This document shows, in pieces, positions 53,515 through 62,213 of a DNA stretch of 64,000 nucleotides. The stretch spans positions 248,001 to 312,000 of the forward strand of contig JBHIYN010000003.1 of the NCBI GenBank assembly GCA_041984235.1. Direction: 5' to 3'. Numbering within the stretch: the stretch's first letter is position 1; every line of letters starts with the position of its first letter. Position numbers and translations under genes: made by a program. Source of the DNA: JBHIYN01 sp041984235. Lineage in GTDB: Bacteria; Pseudomonadota; Gammaproteobacteria; Ga0077536. The notes beneath the pieces are model-generated. The model had not been told where the DNA came from. It did no database searches and saw only the letters and a program-made list of their open reading frames with translations.

Positions 53515-55298
53515 GCGACTCGGGCCTCCTCGTTGCGCACGTCGGCGATGACCCGCTGCACGATTTCTTCGGCGCGCATGGGCGTACTGTCGTACTTGAT
53601 GAACTTCTCGATGGTGTCGGTATTGCCGCCCTGGCCGATAATGAGATTCGCGAGCTGGCCAACGGCGTTGTACTCGACCACGTAGACCCGCGCGCACTGG
53701 TGGGTGAACTCGACTGTCTCGTCGAGCATCGGCCACAGCGTGCGCGGCTGGTGATAGCAGGTCGGAATGCCCTGCTCGGCCAGCAGGTCCATCGCCTCCA
53801 GGATCACCCCGTAGAGCATGCCCACGCCGATGAAGCCGATGGCGGCGCCCTCCTCACCGTGCAGCACCGCGCGCGGCAGCTCCGGCAGCATGGTCTGCAT
53901 CTTGCGCATGCGCTTGTCCATCATGCGCTGGCGGTTGCCGGGATCGGTAGAGACCAGGCCGAACTCGTCATGCTCGTTACCCGTCACCAGCGACATGCCG
54001 CCAGGGGTGCCGGGTGCGGCGAATGCGGACACGCCGTCCTCGCTGAAGGCGTAACGCTTGTACACCTCCATACCCTCGAGCTCGGCAGCCTCCACCCGTT
54101 TGCCACGATCGACCTCGACCGCGGCCAGGTCGAAAGGATCCACGGTTGCTGTGTTCTGCGACAGACCCTGGTCGGAGGCGATGAAGACCGGGCACTGGTA
54201 ACGTGCCGCGAGGTTGGTCGCCTTGACCGCCATGTGGAAACACTCCTCCGGGTGTCCCGGCGCGAGCACCACGCGCGGGAAGTCGCCATGCCCGCCGTAG
54301 ACCATGAGATTGATGTCGCTCTGCTCGGGCTTGGTCGGCAGGCCGGTGCTGGGCCCGCCGCGCTGGGCGTCGATGATGACCAGCGGAATTTCGCCCATGC
54401 CGAGCTGGCCGACGCCTTCCTGCATGAGAGACAACCCCGGCCCGCAGGTCGCGCACATCGCACGGGTGCCGGTCAGCGCCGCCCCGATCGCCATGTTGAT
54501 CGCCGACAGCTCGTCCTCGGCCTGGCGCACGACACCGCCGTACTTCGGCAGCCACTTCGTCAGCCACTCCATGACCTCGGTCGACGGAGTGATCGGGTAG
54601 CCGGCAAAGAAGCGGCCGCCGGCGACGAGGAAGCCGAACGCCATCGCCTCGTTCCCTGTGATCAGCATGTGCGGTTTCGAGTCCATCGCCTCGATGCGGT
54701 ACATGCCGCTGTCGGTGTCCAGACCGGCCTCTTCGGCGAGCCCCAAACCAACGTCCAGCGCCTCCAGGTTGTACTTCAGGGCTTGCGGACCACGGCGCGA
54801 GAAGCGCTTCTCGAACGCGCGCCGCATGGCGTCGTCGTCCAGCCCCAGCAGGCGCCCGATGACGGCAAAGGAGATACTGTTCTTGTAGATGTCGCGGCGG
54901 AAGGCGCGCACCGCCTGGCGGCTGAGCGGCACGCCGATGACGCGCGCGCCCTCGGGCACCCCGTAGCCGTCCGGCAGCGGCCCGCCGGAGTTGTCGTAGA
55001 TGACCACGCTGCGCTCGTTGAGGCGGTAGGCGTGCTTGGCCACCGCGGCAACGTCGAAGGCGACCAGCAGATCGATGTGACTGCCGATGCACAGTCGTTC
55101 GCCGGCGTAGGCGCGCAGCGTCGCGGCCGTGATGCCGCCCTTGATGCGCGACAGCACGTCGCGCTCGGTGTAGACGCGCATGCCGCCGGTGCGCAGCACG
55201 TCGGCGAGCACGTTGACCACGGTCAGCGAGCCGTCCCCGCCCTGCCCCGCGACGATGACGTTGAGATCCTTCAGCGTCGGTTTGACTGCCGCGTTCAT
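53511..55298 (-). CDS. korA: 2-oxoacid:ferredoxin oxidoreductase, fused gamma-alpha subunit
   Basis: A 595-residue protein. Residues about 1-190 are the gamma domain (VIVAGQGGDGSLTVVNVLADVL, GITAATLRAYA). From about 205 comes the alpha domain (GYPITPSTEVMEW, QAEDELSAINMAIGAALTG, ATCGPGLSLMQEG, DAQRGGPSTGLPTKPEQSDI) that helps bind CoA and the 2-oxoacid. This fused gamma-alpha layout is the usual bacterial KorA form. It overlaps frhB-like gene and korB by 4 bases on each side, so all three are translationally coupled. Confidence 0.92.
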   Translation of the reverse strand: MNAAVKPTLKDLNVIVAGQGGDGSLTVVNVLADVLRTGGMRVYTERDVLSRIKGGITAATLRAYAGERLCIGSHIDLLVAFDVAAVAKHAYRLNERSVVIYDNSGGPLPDGYGVPEGARVIGVPLSRQAVRAFRRDIYKNSISFAVIGRLLGLDDDAMRRAFEKRFSRRGPQALKYNLEALDVGLGLAEEAGLDTDSGMYRIEAMDSKPHMLITGNEAMAFGFLVAGGRFFAGYPITPSTEVMEWLTKWLPKYGGVVRQAEDELSAINMAIGAALTGTRAMCATCGPGLSLMQEGVGQLGMGEIPLVIIDAQRGGPSTGLPTKPEQSDINLMVYGGHGDFPRVVLAPGHPEECFHMAVKATNLAARYQCPVFIASDQGLSQNTATVDPFDLAAVEVDRGKRVEAAELEGMEVYKRYAFSEDGVSAFAAPGTPGGMSLVTGNEHDEFGLVSTDPGNRQRMMDKRMRKMQTMLPELPRAVLHGEEGAAIGFIGVGMLYGVILEAMDLLAEQGIPTCYHQPRTLWPMLDETVEFTHQCARVYVVEYNAVGQLANLIIGQGGNTDTIEKFIKYDSTPMRAEEIVQRVIADVRNEEARVA

Positions 55299-56614
55299 GC
55301 CGCGTCCTCCTTTTTCGGTGCCTTTTTCTTCTTCGGCGGTGGCGGCGGCAGCGGCCGCCATTCCTGCGGCGAGTTGCCGGCTTCCCAGCCGCGGTAGTAA
55401 TTCTTGGGGTCGAGATTGCCGATCGCCTCGCGCTCGGGCAGGGTCGGCATCAACGCCGGCAGCGGCCGGTTGCGCTTGTAGATGGACAGCCGCGCCACCA
55501 GGTCCTTGCCCTTCGGCTCCTCGTCGAATTCCTTCGTCTCGACCCAGCCGTCCGCGACCAGCGCCTGCCACGCCTTGTGCCCGGCCTCGGTGCGGATCAC
55601 GGTGAAGGTCCAGCCGTCGATGCCAATGCCGCCGAAGCCGATGTCGGCGTTGTCCGCCGAGTAGTCCATGCAGTACAGGCAGGCCGGCCGCGCGTACTTG
55701 CCGAACGCCTTCAGCGACTTCACTTCCTCGCGCCCGTCACGCAGCTTGATCTCGACGCGGCCCTTGATGTTGATGTTGGCGATGTCGCGCTTCTCGACGG
55801 CGAGATCCTCGGCCAGCCAGTCGATACCCTTTTCAGTAAACGACTCCGAACAGAACAGGCCGATGACCAGCGCGATGTTCTCGCGGTACCACTCGGCGAC
55901 ATCGAGCCGGATGGAGGAATGCTGCTGCTGGCGTACGCCGTCGACCTGGCACGGCACGCCGACCACGGCGAGCGGCGCGACGCCCTTCTTCATCGCCTCG
56001 ACCAGCGCCAGGGTGTTGGACTGGTAGGTGTAACGCGAGCGCGCCCCGGCCAGCACCTGCTCCTCGCTCGTCTGCAGCATCGACGATCCCATCTGCGGGT
56101 TGTCGCTGACCTCTTCGCCGGCGACCACGCCCTTCAGCGTGCCGTTGCGCAGGCCGTGGATGAGCAGCGCCGAGCACACCCCGCCGTCCTGGCCGTTCTC
56201 GGCCCAGGCCTTGTCGGTCGCGCGCGCGTAGACCCCGTAGGCGTAGGGCCCGAAGCCCTCGTCCCTGACCGGCTCCTTCAGTCCGATCTGTTCGCGCAGG
56301 TCCTGGTCGGTCGGGCGCAGCACCGGGCAGGCGTCCACGCACAGCTCGCAGAACACGCAGGCGTCGTCACGCGCATCGACCGGCTTTTCATCGACGTAGT
56401 CGAACACGTCGACCGGGCAGATCGTCACGCAGGCGGCGCAGCCCACGCACTTGCCCGGATTCACCACGCGATCCATCAGGAAATCGACCGCCTTGAAGCC
56501 GCCGCGGTTGTACTCGGAGCGCCAGGCGTAGGCCCATTCGTTGGGATCGGCGCCCTCGTCGAGCAGCGTCTGGTAACGCCGGTCGACTTCTTCGGTCAGG
56601 TGATCGAGATCCAA
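55295..56614 (-). CDS. FrhB-family iron-sulfur flavoprotein
   Basis: A 439-residue protein. An N-terminal ferredoxin domain carries two [4Fe-4S] motifs (C56, C59, C62, C66 and C86, C89, C92, C96), followed by the FrhB domain (from about 115; QDGGVCSALLIHGL, VVGVPCQVDGVRQ). The family includes F420-dependent enzymes but also F420-independent reductases such as divinyl chlorophyllide reductase BciB. The C-terminus ends with a run of Pro and Lys (PPPPPPKKKKAPKK). The start is TTG at 56614, preceded by a strong AGGAGG. It leads the OFOR operon. Confidence 0.85.
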   Translation of the reverse strand: MDLDHLTEEVDRRYQTLLDEGADPNEWAYAWRSEYNRGGFKAVDFLMDRVVNPGKCVGCAACVTICPVDVFDYVDEKPVDARDDACVFCELCVDACPVLRPTDQDLREQIGLKEPVRDEGFGPYAYGVYARATDKAWAENGQDGGVCSALLIHGLRNGTLKGVVAGEEVSDNPQMGSSMLQTSEEQVLAGARSRYTYQSNTLALVEAMKKGVAPLAVVGVPCQVDGVRQQQHSSIRLDVAEWYRENIALVIGLFCSESFTEKGIDWLAEDLAVEKRDIANINIKGRVEIKLRDGREEVKSLKAFGKYARPACLYCMDYSADNADIGFGGIGIDGWTFTVIRTEAGHKAWQALVADGWVETKEFDEEPKGKDLVARLSIYKRNRPLPALMPTLPEREAIGNLDPKNYYRGWEAGNSPQEWRPLPPPPPKKKKAPKKEDAA

Positions 56615-56736
56615 AGTGTCCTCCTCGGGCGGCGTTCAGCCGCGCATCAGGTTCGAACTGGCCACGCGGCGTGGCTACGCCGCGCGACTCGGTTAAAATC
56701 GTGTTTCATCGTGCTGGCCAGGAAAGCCGACGAACC
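56615..56736. promoter_or_regulatory. Divergent control region of the FrhB-OFOR operon and a TetR gene
   Basis: 122 bases. TTAAAAT (56693-56699) is the likely -10 of the plus-strand TetR gene. GGCCACGCGGCGTGGC (about 56660-56675) has inverted GCCACGC/GCGTGGC-type arms and could be the TetR operator for both directions. Confidence 0.45.
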
Positions 56737-57309
56737 ATGCCCAAATCCAGTAAACCCAGCCTGCATCGCGACGCCTGGCTCAGGAAGGCGCTCGACGTGC
56801 TCTTCTCGCAGGGCATCGGCAACGTCAAGGTCGAAATCCTCGCGCGCGAGCTCGACGTGACCAAGGGCAGCTTCTACTGGCATTTCAAGAACCGCGAAGA
56901 ATTGCTGCACAACATGGTCGACTGGTGGCGTGACAACCAGGTCGCGTTCATCGAAGATCTCGACATCAACCACATCAACGATGCGCCCAACCTGATCAAG
57001 TCCGTCATCGAGTTCACCGACCACACTGACGATTCGCGCCACGATGTCGCCATGCGCGAGTTCGCGCGCTTCGACGACTATGCCCAGGCCGCGGTGGCGG
57101 AAATCGATCGCCGCCGCATCGACTACCTGTGCGCACTGTTCGCCGCCGCCGGTTTCGACGATGCCGAGGCGTTGCTGCGCGCGCAGGCGCTGTACTTCTA
57201 TCAGGTGGGGGAATACACGACCTCCCTCAGTCTGCCGGCCGAATTGCGCGACGAACTCGCCGAGCGGCGCTTCCGACTGCTTATCGCTTCGCCTCGGGAC
57301 AACCCATGA
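56737..57309 (+). CDS. TetR-family regulator
   Basis: A 190-residue regulator with helix-turn-helix VEILARELDVTKGSFYWHFK (about 33-52). The C-terminal ligand domain is unclassified. I used the ATG at 56737; an upstream ATG adds 22 residues and lacks a good ribosome site. It is divergent from the FrhB-OFOR operon and probably controls it. The gap to the next gene is 224 bases and contains a stem-loop. Confidence 0.88.
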   Translation: MPKSSKPSLHRDAWLRKALDVLFSQGIGNVKVEILARELDVTKGSFYWHFKNREELLHNMVDWWRDNQVAFIEDLDINHINDAPNLIKSVIEFTDHTDDSRHDVAMREFARFDDYAQAAVAEIDRRRIDYLCALFAAAGFDDAEALLRAQALYFYQVGEYTTSLSLPAELRDELAERRFRLLIASPRDNP

Positions 57310-57490
57310 ACGGGGCCCCGGCTGACGTCGCGTTTCGCTCTGCGGATCAACCGCTTGGCGTCTCCGTACTGAACCGTACCGTACGCCGCCGTATGGAATA
57401 GCGGCAAAGTCTACCCAGCGGCCTGCCCGATTGCAAGGCGGGTCGCCGCGGTGCCGGGCGTGCGGCCTGCCGGGACGGCCAGGGGTGCGG

Positions 57491-57522
57491 GCCGCTTACA
57501 CCGCGCCTGCGGCGTAAGCGGC
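57491..57522. repeat. Long stem-loop downstream of the rhodanese gene
   Basis: GCCGCTTAC (57491-57499) pairs perfectly with GTAAGCGGC (57514-57522), and CCGC with GCGG inside, around a GCCT loop. There is no T-tract on either side. It may end or stabilise the minus-strand transcript. Confidence 0.55.
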
Positions 57523-57533
57523 GTGCGGCGTCC

Positions 57534-57881
57534 TCAGTCCTCGGCGTCCCAGGCGCCGTAGCCGCCGGCGATCGACATCACGTTCGTGAAGCCCATCTGC
57601 GCGAGCGCGACCGCGGCCAGCGCGGCGCGGCCGCCGGCCTGGCAATAGACCACGACCGGCTGCTCGCGATCCGCCAGTGCAGGTTCGGCGCCGACCTTCC
57701 ATTCGAGCACCCCGCGCGGCAGCTGCAGCGCACCGGGAATGGCGCCCTTGGCGCATTCAGCGGGCTCGCGCACGTCGATGAACACCGCGCCCCCGGCCTG
57801 CAGCTCCCGCGCGCGGGCGACGTCGATCTCCTCGACCTGCGCGCGCGCCGCCTTGACGATGTCTTCTACGGTCATGCCCAT
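57534..57881 (-). CDS. Rhodanese-domain protein
   Basis: A 115-residue single-domain rhodanese that moves sulfane sulfur. The active cysteine is in VVVYCQAGGRA (about C80). FIDVREPAECAKGAIPGALQLPRG is the typical CH2A region. No signal peptide is visible. An AGGAG ribosome site precedes the ATG at 57881. It lies 51 bases downstream of an acyl-CoA dehydrogenase gene on the same strand. It might link to the sulfur genes at 42-47 kb, but there is no direct evidence. Confidence 0.92.
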   Translation of the reverse strand: MGMTVEDIVKAARAQVEEIDVARARELQAGGAVFIDVREPAECAKGAIPGALQLPRGVLEWKVGAEPALADREQPVVVYCQAGGRAALAAVALAQMGFTNVMSIAGGYGAWDAED

Positions 57882-57932
57882 GGTTCGATGCTCCTGTTCA
57901 CCATTCCTGAGCGCCCGGCGGACCTCTCCGCA

Positions 57933-59288
57933 TCAGAAGTCCGACCCGGCCCATTTGAAGGGTCCGTACAGCCCCTGCGCGATATCCAGCCGGTCACGCT
58001 GCGCGCCACCCAGCCACATCTGCACGATCTTGTAGTCGCGCATGTACTTCTCTACGTGACTCTCGTAGGCGTAGCCCGCCGAGCCCATCAGCTCCATGGC
58101 ACGGTTGCACACCATCTCCGCGGTGTCGCCGGCGTAGGAACGCGCGGCAGAACACTTCGCTTTCATCTCCTTCGACCACGGCGAGCCGTAGACGTCGGGC
58201 CGCGTCACCTGCCAGGTCACCGACAGGTAGTACTGCCGGGCAATGTCGATCGCGCGATACATTTCGGCCAGGTAGGTCGCGAACAGGGAACGCTCGCGCA
58301 TGGGGGTGCCGGCAATGATGCGGTGCTGGCTCCAGTCGAGCACGATCTCCAGCACCGCCTCGGACAGGCCGACCAGGCGGGCGGCGCCGGCCAGCCGCCC
58401 GAGCGCAATGATGAAGCCGGACACCAGCTGGGCGCCCTGCCCCGGCTCGGTGTCGACCCGGTAGCGTTCGGGAATACGCACGTCGTTGAACCAGATATCG
58501 GAATTCGACTCGGTCCAGGAGAAGCCCATTTTCTGGTAGGGGTTGGAGAACTCCAGACCCTTCGCGTCGGGCGGCACGTGGAACAGGCCGACGCCCTCGG
58601 CGCCGGCATCCGGATCGGTGGTCGCCACCGTCCAGTAGCCGAGATGCCCCTTGAGGTGCGCACTCTGGAAGCGGTCGAGATAGCCTGAAGGCCCCGGCCA
58701 CAGCTTGTGCCCGTTGATCACGTAATCGCCGCCGTCGCGCTTCGCGGTCACGCGCAGGGTGCGGAACTGCAACGCCGGATCCTCGACGTTGGCGCCGCCC
58801 TGTGGCTCGGTGATGGCCACGCAGGCGGTCCAGGATTCGTCACCGACGATGCGCGGCGCGAACTCCTCGAGCAGGTCCTCGCGCCCCGCCGCGACCATGC
58901 ACGACACGATCCAGTGGATCTTGCCGACCTTGGTCGCCAGCCCGATGTCGGCGCGCGACAGCTCCTCGTTGATCATTTGCCGCACCACCGGCGAGTAGCC
59001 CAGGCCGCCATGCGCCTCGGGCAGGTTGGTCTTGGTCACCCCGAGGTCGGCCAGCTTCGCATACAGCCGGTGCAGGGTTTCCTTGGCCAGCTTCTCGTCA
59101 CGGTGCCAGCCCCCCTCGAGGTCGTGGCGGTACGGCATGATCTCGCGGGTGACGAAATCGCGGATGTGTCCGGCAATCTGGATCTCGTCCTCGGTGCAAA
59201 ACGCCTGCGTGTACTTCTGGGCGGGCTCGAGCAGCCGGTAGCCCTCGCTCACGGTACGTTCCAGTCGCTCGGCAGCTTCGGCGTTCAT
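57933..59288 (-). CDS. Acyl-CoA dehydrogenase family protein
   Basis: A 451-residue flavoenzyme of the acyl-CoA dehydrogenase family. The FAD-binding core is seen in ACVAITEPQGGANVED, GDYVINGHKLWPGPSGY and, near the C-terminus, AMELMGSAGYAYESHVEKYMRDYKIVQMW. It removes two hydrogens from an acyl-CoA and feeds them to ETF. Adjacent CoA transferase and flavin monooxygenase genes suggest a degradative pathway, substrate unknown. The N-terminal 40 residues are longer than the family core. Confidence 0.9.
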   Translation of the reverse strand: MNAEAAERLERTVSEGYRLLEPAQKYTQAFCTEDEIQIAGHIRDFVTREIMPYRHDLEGGWHRDEKLAKETLHRLYAKLADLGVTKTNLPEAHGGLGYSPVVRQMINEELSRADIGLATKVGKIHWIVSCMVAAGREDLLEEFAPRIVGDESWTACVAITEPQGGANVEDPALQFRTLRVTAKRDGGDYVINGHKLWPGPSGYLDRFQSAHLKGHLGYWTVATTDPDAGAEGVGLFHVPPDAKGLEFSNPYQKMGFSWTESNSDIWFNDVRIPERYRVDTEPGQGAQLVSGFIIALGRLAGAARLVGLSEAVLEIVLDWSQHRIIAGTPMRERSLFATYLAEMYRAIDIARQYYLSVTWQVTRPDVYGSPWSKEMKAKCSAARSYAGDTAEMVCNRAMELMGSAGYAYESHVEKYMRDYKIVQMWLGGAQRDRLDIAQGLYGPFKWAGSDF

Positions 59289-59433
59289 GGCTTCTCCTCT
59301 CTTTCCGGTGCGGACATGCCGCTTTTATATGCGCTCGACAGCACACGATCCACCGTCAACGCCGATCTGCTGCCGCCATTCATCCGCGGGGAAAGCAGGT
59401 ATGCCCGTTGCGGAAACGGCCTGTCCCGGCCTG

Positions 59434-60099
59434 TCAGATACTCATGGCCAGCACGCGGCTGATTGCGGTCAGCCCGCGGCCCGATTCGTCGCTCCAGCGA
59501 TTGAACGCGTCCTGTACCGCACGCTGGTCGCGCTGCGAGGTCGGGGTGCGCGTGATGACGCCTTCGCTGACCAGCACCGCGACCACGTCGCGGGTGAGCA
59601 GGAAGCTGTCCTTGCCCATGCTGCGCAGCCAGTACTGCGCCGACATGCCGCCCATGCGGCTGGCGCGTTTCTTCAGCACCTGCAGTAATCCCACGTAATC
59701 CTCGCCCGGCCAGTCGGCAAAGAATTTCGCGGCGCTGCCGTGCTCGGCCGCGAGATCGAGCATGAAAACCGCATTGTCACGCGCCGCGCGCAGCTTGGCA
59801 TGGTGCCGGATCAGGTTCTTGTCACCGAGCAGGCGATCCATGTCGTCCTCCGACAGGTAGGCCACCGCGTGCGGGTCGAAGTTCTGGAAGGCGTGCTCGA
59901 AGGCCGGCCACTTGGCCGCCACCACGCGCCACACGAAGCCGGCCTGGAACACCGCGCGGGTCATTCCCGAGAGCCAGCGATCGTCGCCGATGCGGGCCAG
60001 CGCCGCGGCCGGCTGGGCAGCGGGAATCAACGCTTCCAGCGCGGCTTCGCCGCCCTTGCGCGCCGCGGCCCGGGCGTACAGGTCGGCGAAGCGGTGCAC
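59434..60099 (-). CDS. DNA-3-methyladenine glycosylase I-like protein
   Basis: A 221-residue protein. FADLYARAAARKGGEAAL, RWLSGMTRAVFQAGFVWRVVAAKWP, FDPHAVAYLSEDD and ADWPGEDYVGLLQVLKKRASRMGG match the pattern of the Tag family, which removes alkylated adenine from DNA. The start is GTG at 60097-60099. The gene is on the same strand as, and 15 bases after, the alpha/beta hydrolase. Its placement in a catabolic cluster is unexpected. Confidence 0.75.
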   Translation of the reverse strand: MHRFADLYARAAARKGGEAALEALIPAAQPAAALARIGDDRWLSGMTRAVFQAGFVWRVVAAKWPAFEHAFQNFDPHAVAYLSEDDMDRLLGDKNLIRHHAKLRAARDNAVFMLDLAAEHGSAAKFFADWPGEDYVGLLQVLKKRASRMGGMSAQYWLRSMGKDSFLLTRDVVAVLVSEGVITRTPTSQRDQRAVQDAFNRWSDESGRGLTAISRVLAMSI

Positions 60100-60114
60100 G
60101 GTCGGTGGCCGCCC

Positions 60115-60897
60115 TCAGGCGGCCAGGAAATCCCGGACCACGGCCGCCACGGCCTGCGGGCGGTCGAGCTCGGCGAGGTGCCCGGCACCCTCGATGTGGG
60201 CGATTTGCGCCGGACCCGAGACGCCGCGCGCGAAATGCTCGAGGTAGGCTGCCGGGATCACGCGATCCTCGCTGCCGCGCAGCAGCAGCAGCGGGCAGCC
60301 GATGCGTCCCAGGCGCGCCGCCAGCCCGGTGTTGCCGGTCGGAAACAGGTAGCGCGCGGAGGCCTCCAGGGCGCGCATCTGCTCGACCTTCCATTCGATC
60401 GGATCGGCCTCCTCGGGCTGCTCGATGAAGGCCTTGTAGGTCTCGCGATCGGCGCACATGAAGTCCGGCAGGTGTCCCGGGCGGAAAGCCCAGATATCGG
60501 TCGCTGGCTCGGCCGGATCGAACAGGCCGAACGGCGCCAGCAACGCCAGGCGGCGGATCGAGCCCGGCCACACGCCCGCGACATCGGCGAGCAGCGGCGC
60601 GGACACCGACACCGCCATCACGTCGGCGCCGTCCAGCCCGCTCGCGGCAAGGATGTCGCGCGTGGCCAGCAACCAGTCGAACAGGGTATCCAGCTCGTCG
60701 TGCCCGGCTGCTCCCGGGAAGCCCGGCAACGACGGCACGATCACCTCGCGCTCTTCGGCGAGGGCGTCCAGGAATGGCGTCCAGCGCGGCAGCCCGCCGA
60801 TCCCGGCAAAGAATCCCAGCTTCTCGCCGCGCCCCTTGCGCCACACCCGCACGGCGTGGCCGTTGACGTGGACTTCGCTCTGCCCGGGCGCGCTCAC
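60115..60897 (-). CDS. Alpha/beta hydrolase with altered nucleophile elbow
   Basis: A 260-residue alpha/beta hydrolase fold protein. The acid is the Asp in LLRGSEDRVIP and the His is in IEGAGHLAELDRPQ. The nucleophile elbow, normally GxSxG, reads VMAVSVSAPLL, i.e. AxSxS with the glycines replaced. Activity may still be present because the serine is kept. The GTG at 60897 overlaps the flavin monooxygenase gene upstream in a GTGA junction, so the two are coupled and may act on the same compound. Confidence 0.88.
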   Translation of the reverse strand: MSAPGQSEVHVNGHAVRVWRKGRGEKLGFFAGIGGLPRWTPFLDALAEEREVIVPSLPGFPGAAGHDELDTLFDWLLATRDILAASGLDGADVMAVSVSAPLLADVAGVWPGSIRRLALLAPFGLFDPAEPATDIWAFRPGHLPDFMCADRETYKAFIEQPEEADPIEWKVEQMRALEASARYLFPTGNTGLAARLGRIGCPLLLLRGSEDRVIPAAYLEHFARGVSGPAQIAHIEGAGHLAELDRPQAVAAVVRDFLAA

Positions 60898-62147
60898 GCG
60901 GCGGCCTCTGAATGGCGGGCGCGACGGTCCATGGGCTTCACCCACCAGTGGTCCTCCCACTCGTCCTCGAACAGGTCGCGGATCTGCGGCATGACCTGCT
61001 CGGCGAAAAGCTTCGTGTTGTACTTCACGAGGTCCTTGCCCATGTTGCCGAACTGGAGCAGCAGCATGAGGTGGCCGACGCCGAGATCGAGCGCGATCTC
61101 GCGCAGCTTCTCGGCCACTTCGTCCGGGCTGCCGACCAGCACGTAGCCGTTGTCGACGATGCCCTCGAAGTCCTTGGCGTTCTGGTTGATCGACGGACCA
61201 CCGCCGGCCGATGCCTTCGCCGCGAGCTGCACCTGCGACTCGACGCGGGCACGGATGGTCGCTTCGGTCATGTAACCCGGCGGCACCACCCAGCGCGGAT
61301 CGACGTGCAGGCAGCGGTCGTAGAAATACTCGGCAGGCTCGCGGTAGAGCTGCATCGCCTCCGCGCGTGTCTCGGCCACACCGACGAACTGCAGGAAGCC
61401 GGCGCGGAACGGGTTGGGGTCCTTGCCGAGACGTTTCATCTCGGCCCAGTAGCCCTGCATCTGCTCGCGCGCAATCTTGTAGCCGAAGTAGGACAGGAAG
61501 CAGTACACGTAGTCATGCTCGGCGCAGTAGCGCCACGTTTCCACCGAGCCACCGCCCGGAATCCAGACCGGCGGATGCGGCTGCTGGATCGGGCGCGGCC
61601 AGCAGTTGACGTAACGCTGCTTGGTGAAGCGGCCGTCGAAGGCGAACACCTCCTCCGCGGTCCAGGCGCGCAGAATGAACTCGATGGCCTCGAAATAGCG
61701 CTGCCTGAGCATGCTCGGGTTCTGTCCGTAGGCGAAACAGGTGTCCTGCGGGCTGCCCACCGGGAATCCCGCGATCATGCGCCCGCCGGAGATGACGTCG
61801 ATCATCGCCATTTCCTCGGCCACCCGGGTCGGCGGGTTGTACAGCGCGACCGAGTTGCCCATCACGCAAATCGCCGCGTCGTGCGTGGAGCGTGCGAGGG
61901 CCGAGGCGACCAGGTTCGGCGACGGCATCAGGCCGTAGCCGTTGGCGTGATGCTCGTTGACGCATACCGCGTCGAAGCCGACTTCGGCGGCGTACTCCAG
62001 CTCGTCGATGAAATCGTTGTACATGGCGTGCCCGCGCTGCGGGTCGAACAACCCGGGATCGATGTCGATCCAGACCGAGGGGTGCCGTTCCTTGAAGTCC
62101 TCGGGCAACTCCGTGTAGGGCATCAGGTGGAACCACATCAGTTTCAT
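60894..62147 (-). CDS. Luciferase-like flavin-dependent monooxygenase
   Basis: A 417-residue bacterial luciferase-like TIM-barrel enzyme that uses reduced FMN or F420 from a separate reductase. Landmarks are MKLMWFHLMPYTELP, FDAVCVNEHHANGYGLMPSPNL, VMGNSVALYNPPTRVAEEMAMIDVISGGRM and PPVWIPGGGS, and a C-terminal segment VLVGSPDEVAEKLRE. The family includes alkane, limonene and other hydrophobic-substrate monooxygenases. It is coupled to the alpha/beta hydrolase and lies 66 bases after the CoA transferase gene. Confidence 0.9.
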   Translation of the reverse strand: MKLMWFHLMPYTELPEDFKERHPSVWIDIDPGLFDPQRGHAMYNDFIDELEYAAEVGFDAVCVNEHHANGYGLMPSPNLVASALARSTHDAAICVMGNSVALYNPPTRVAEEMAMIDVISGGRMIAGFPVGSPQDTCFAYGQNPSMLRQRYFEAIEFILRAWTAEEVFAFDGRFTKQRYVNCWPRPIQQPHPPVWIPGGGSVETWRYCAEHDYVYCFLSYFGYKIAREQMQGYWAEMKRLGKDPNPFRAGFLQFVGVAETRAEAMQLYREPAEYFYDRCLHVDPRWVVPPGYMTEATIRARVESQVQLAAKASAGGGPSINQNAKDFEGIVDNGYVLVGSPDEVAEKLREIALDLGVGHLMLLLQFGNMGKDLVKYNTKLFAEQVMPQIRDLFEDEWEDHWWVKPMDRRARHSEAAA

Positions 62148-62213
62148 AGCTCGTCTCCTCCGGCGGAACGGACCCGCTCCGCCCTGCTCATGTTGCGCCG
62201 TTCTACAAACGTC

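Noticed and set aside
55295..56614. Coenzyme F420 hydrogenase beta subunit
   Set aside because: The FrhB fold alone does not show F420 use; no hydrogenase subunits or F420 genes are in the window.
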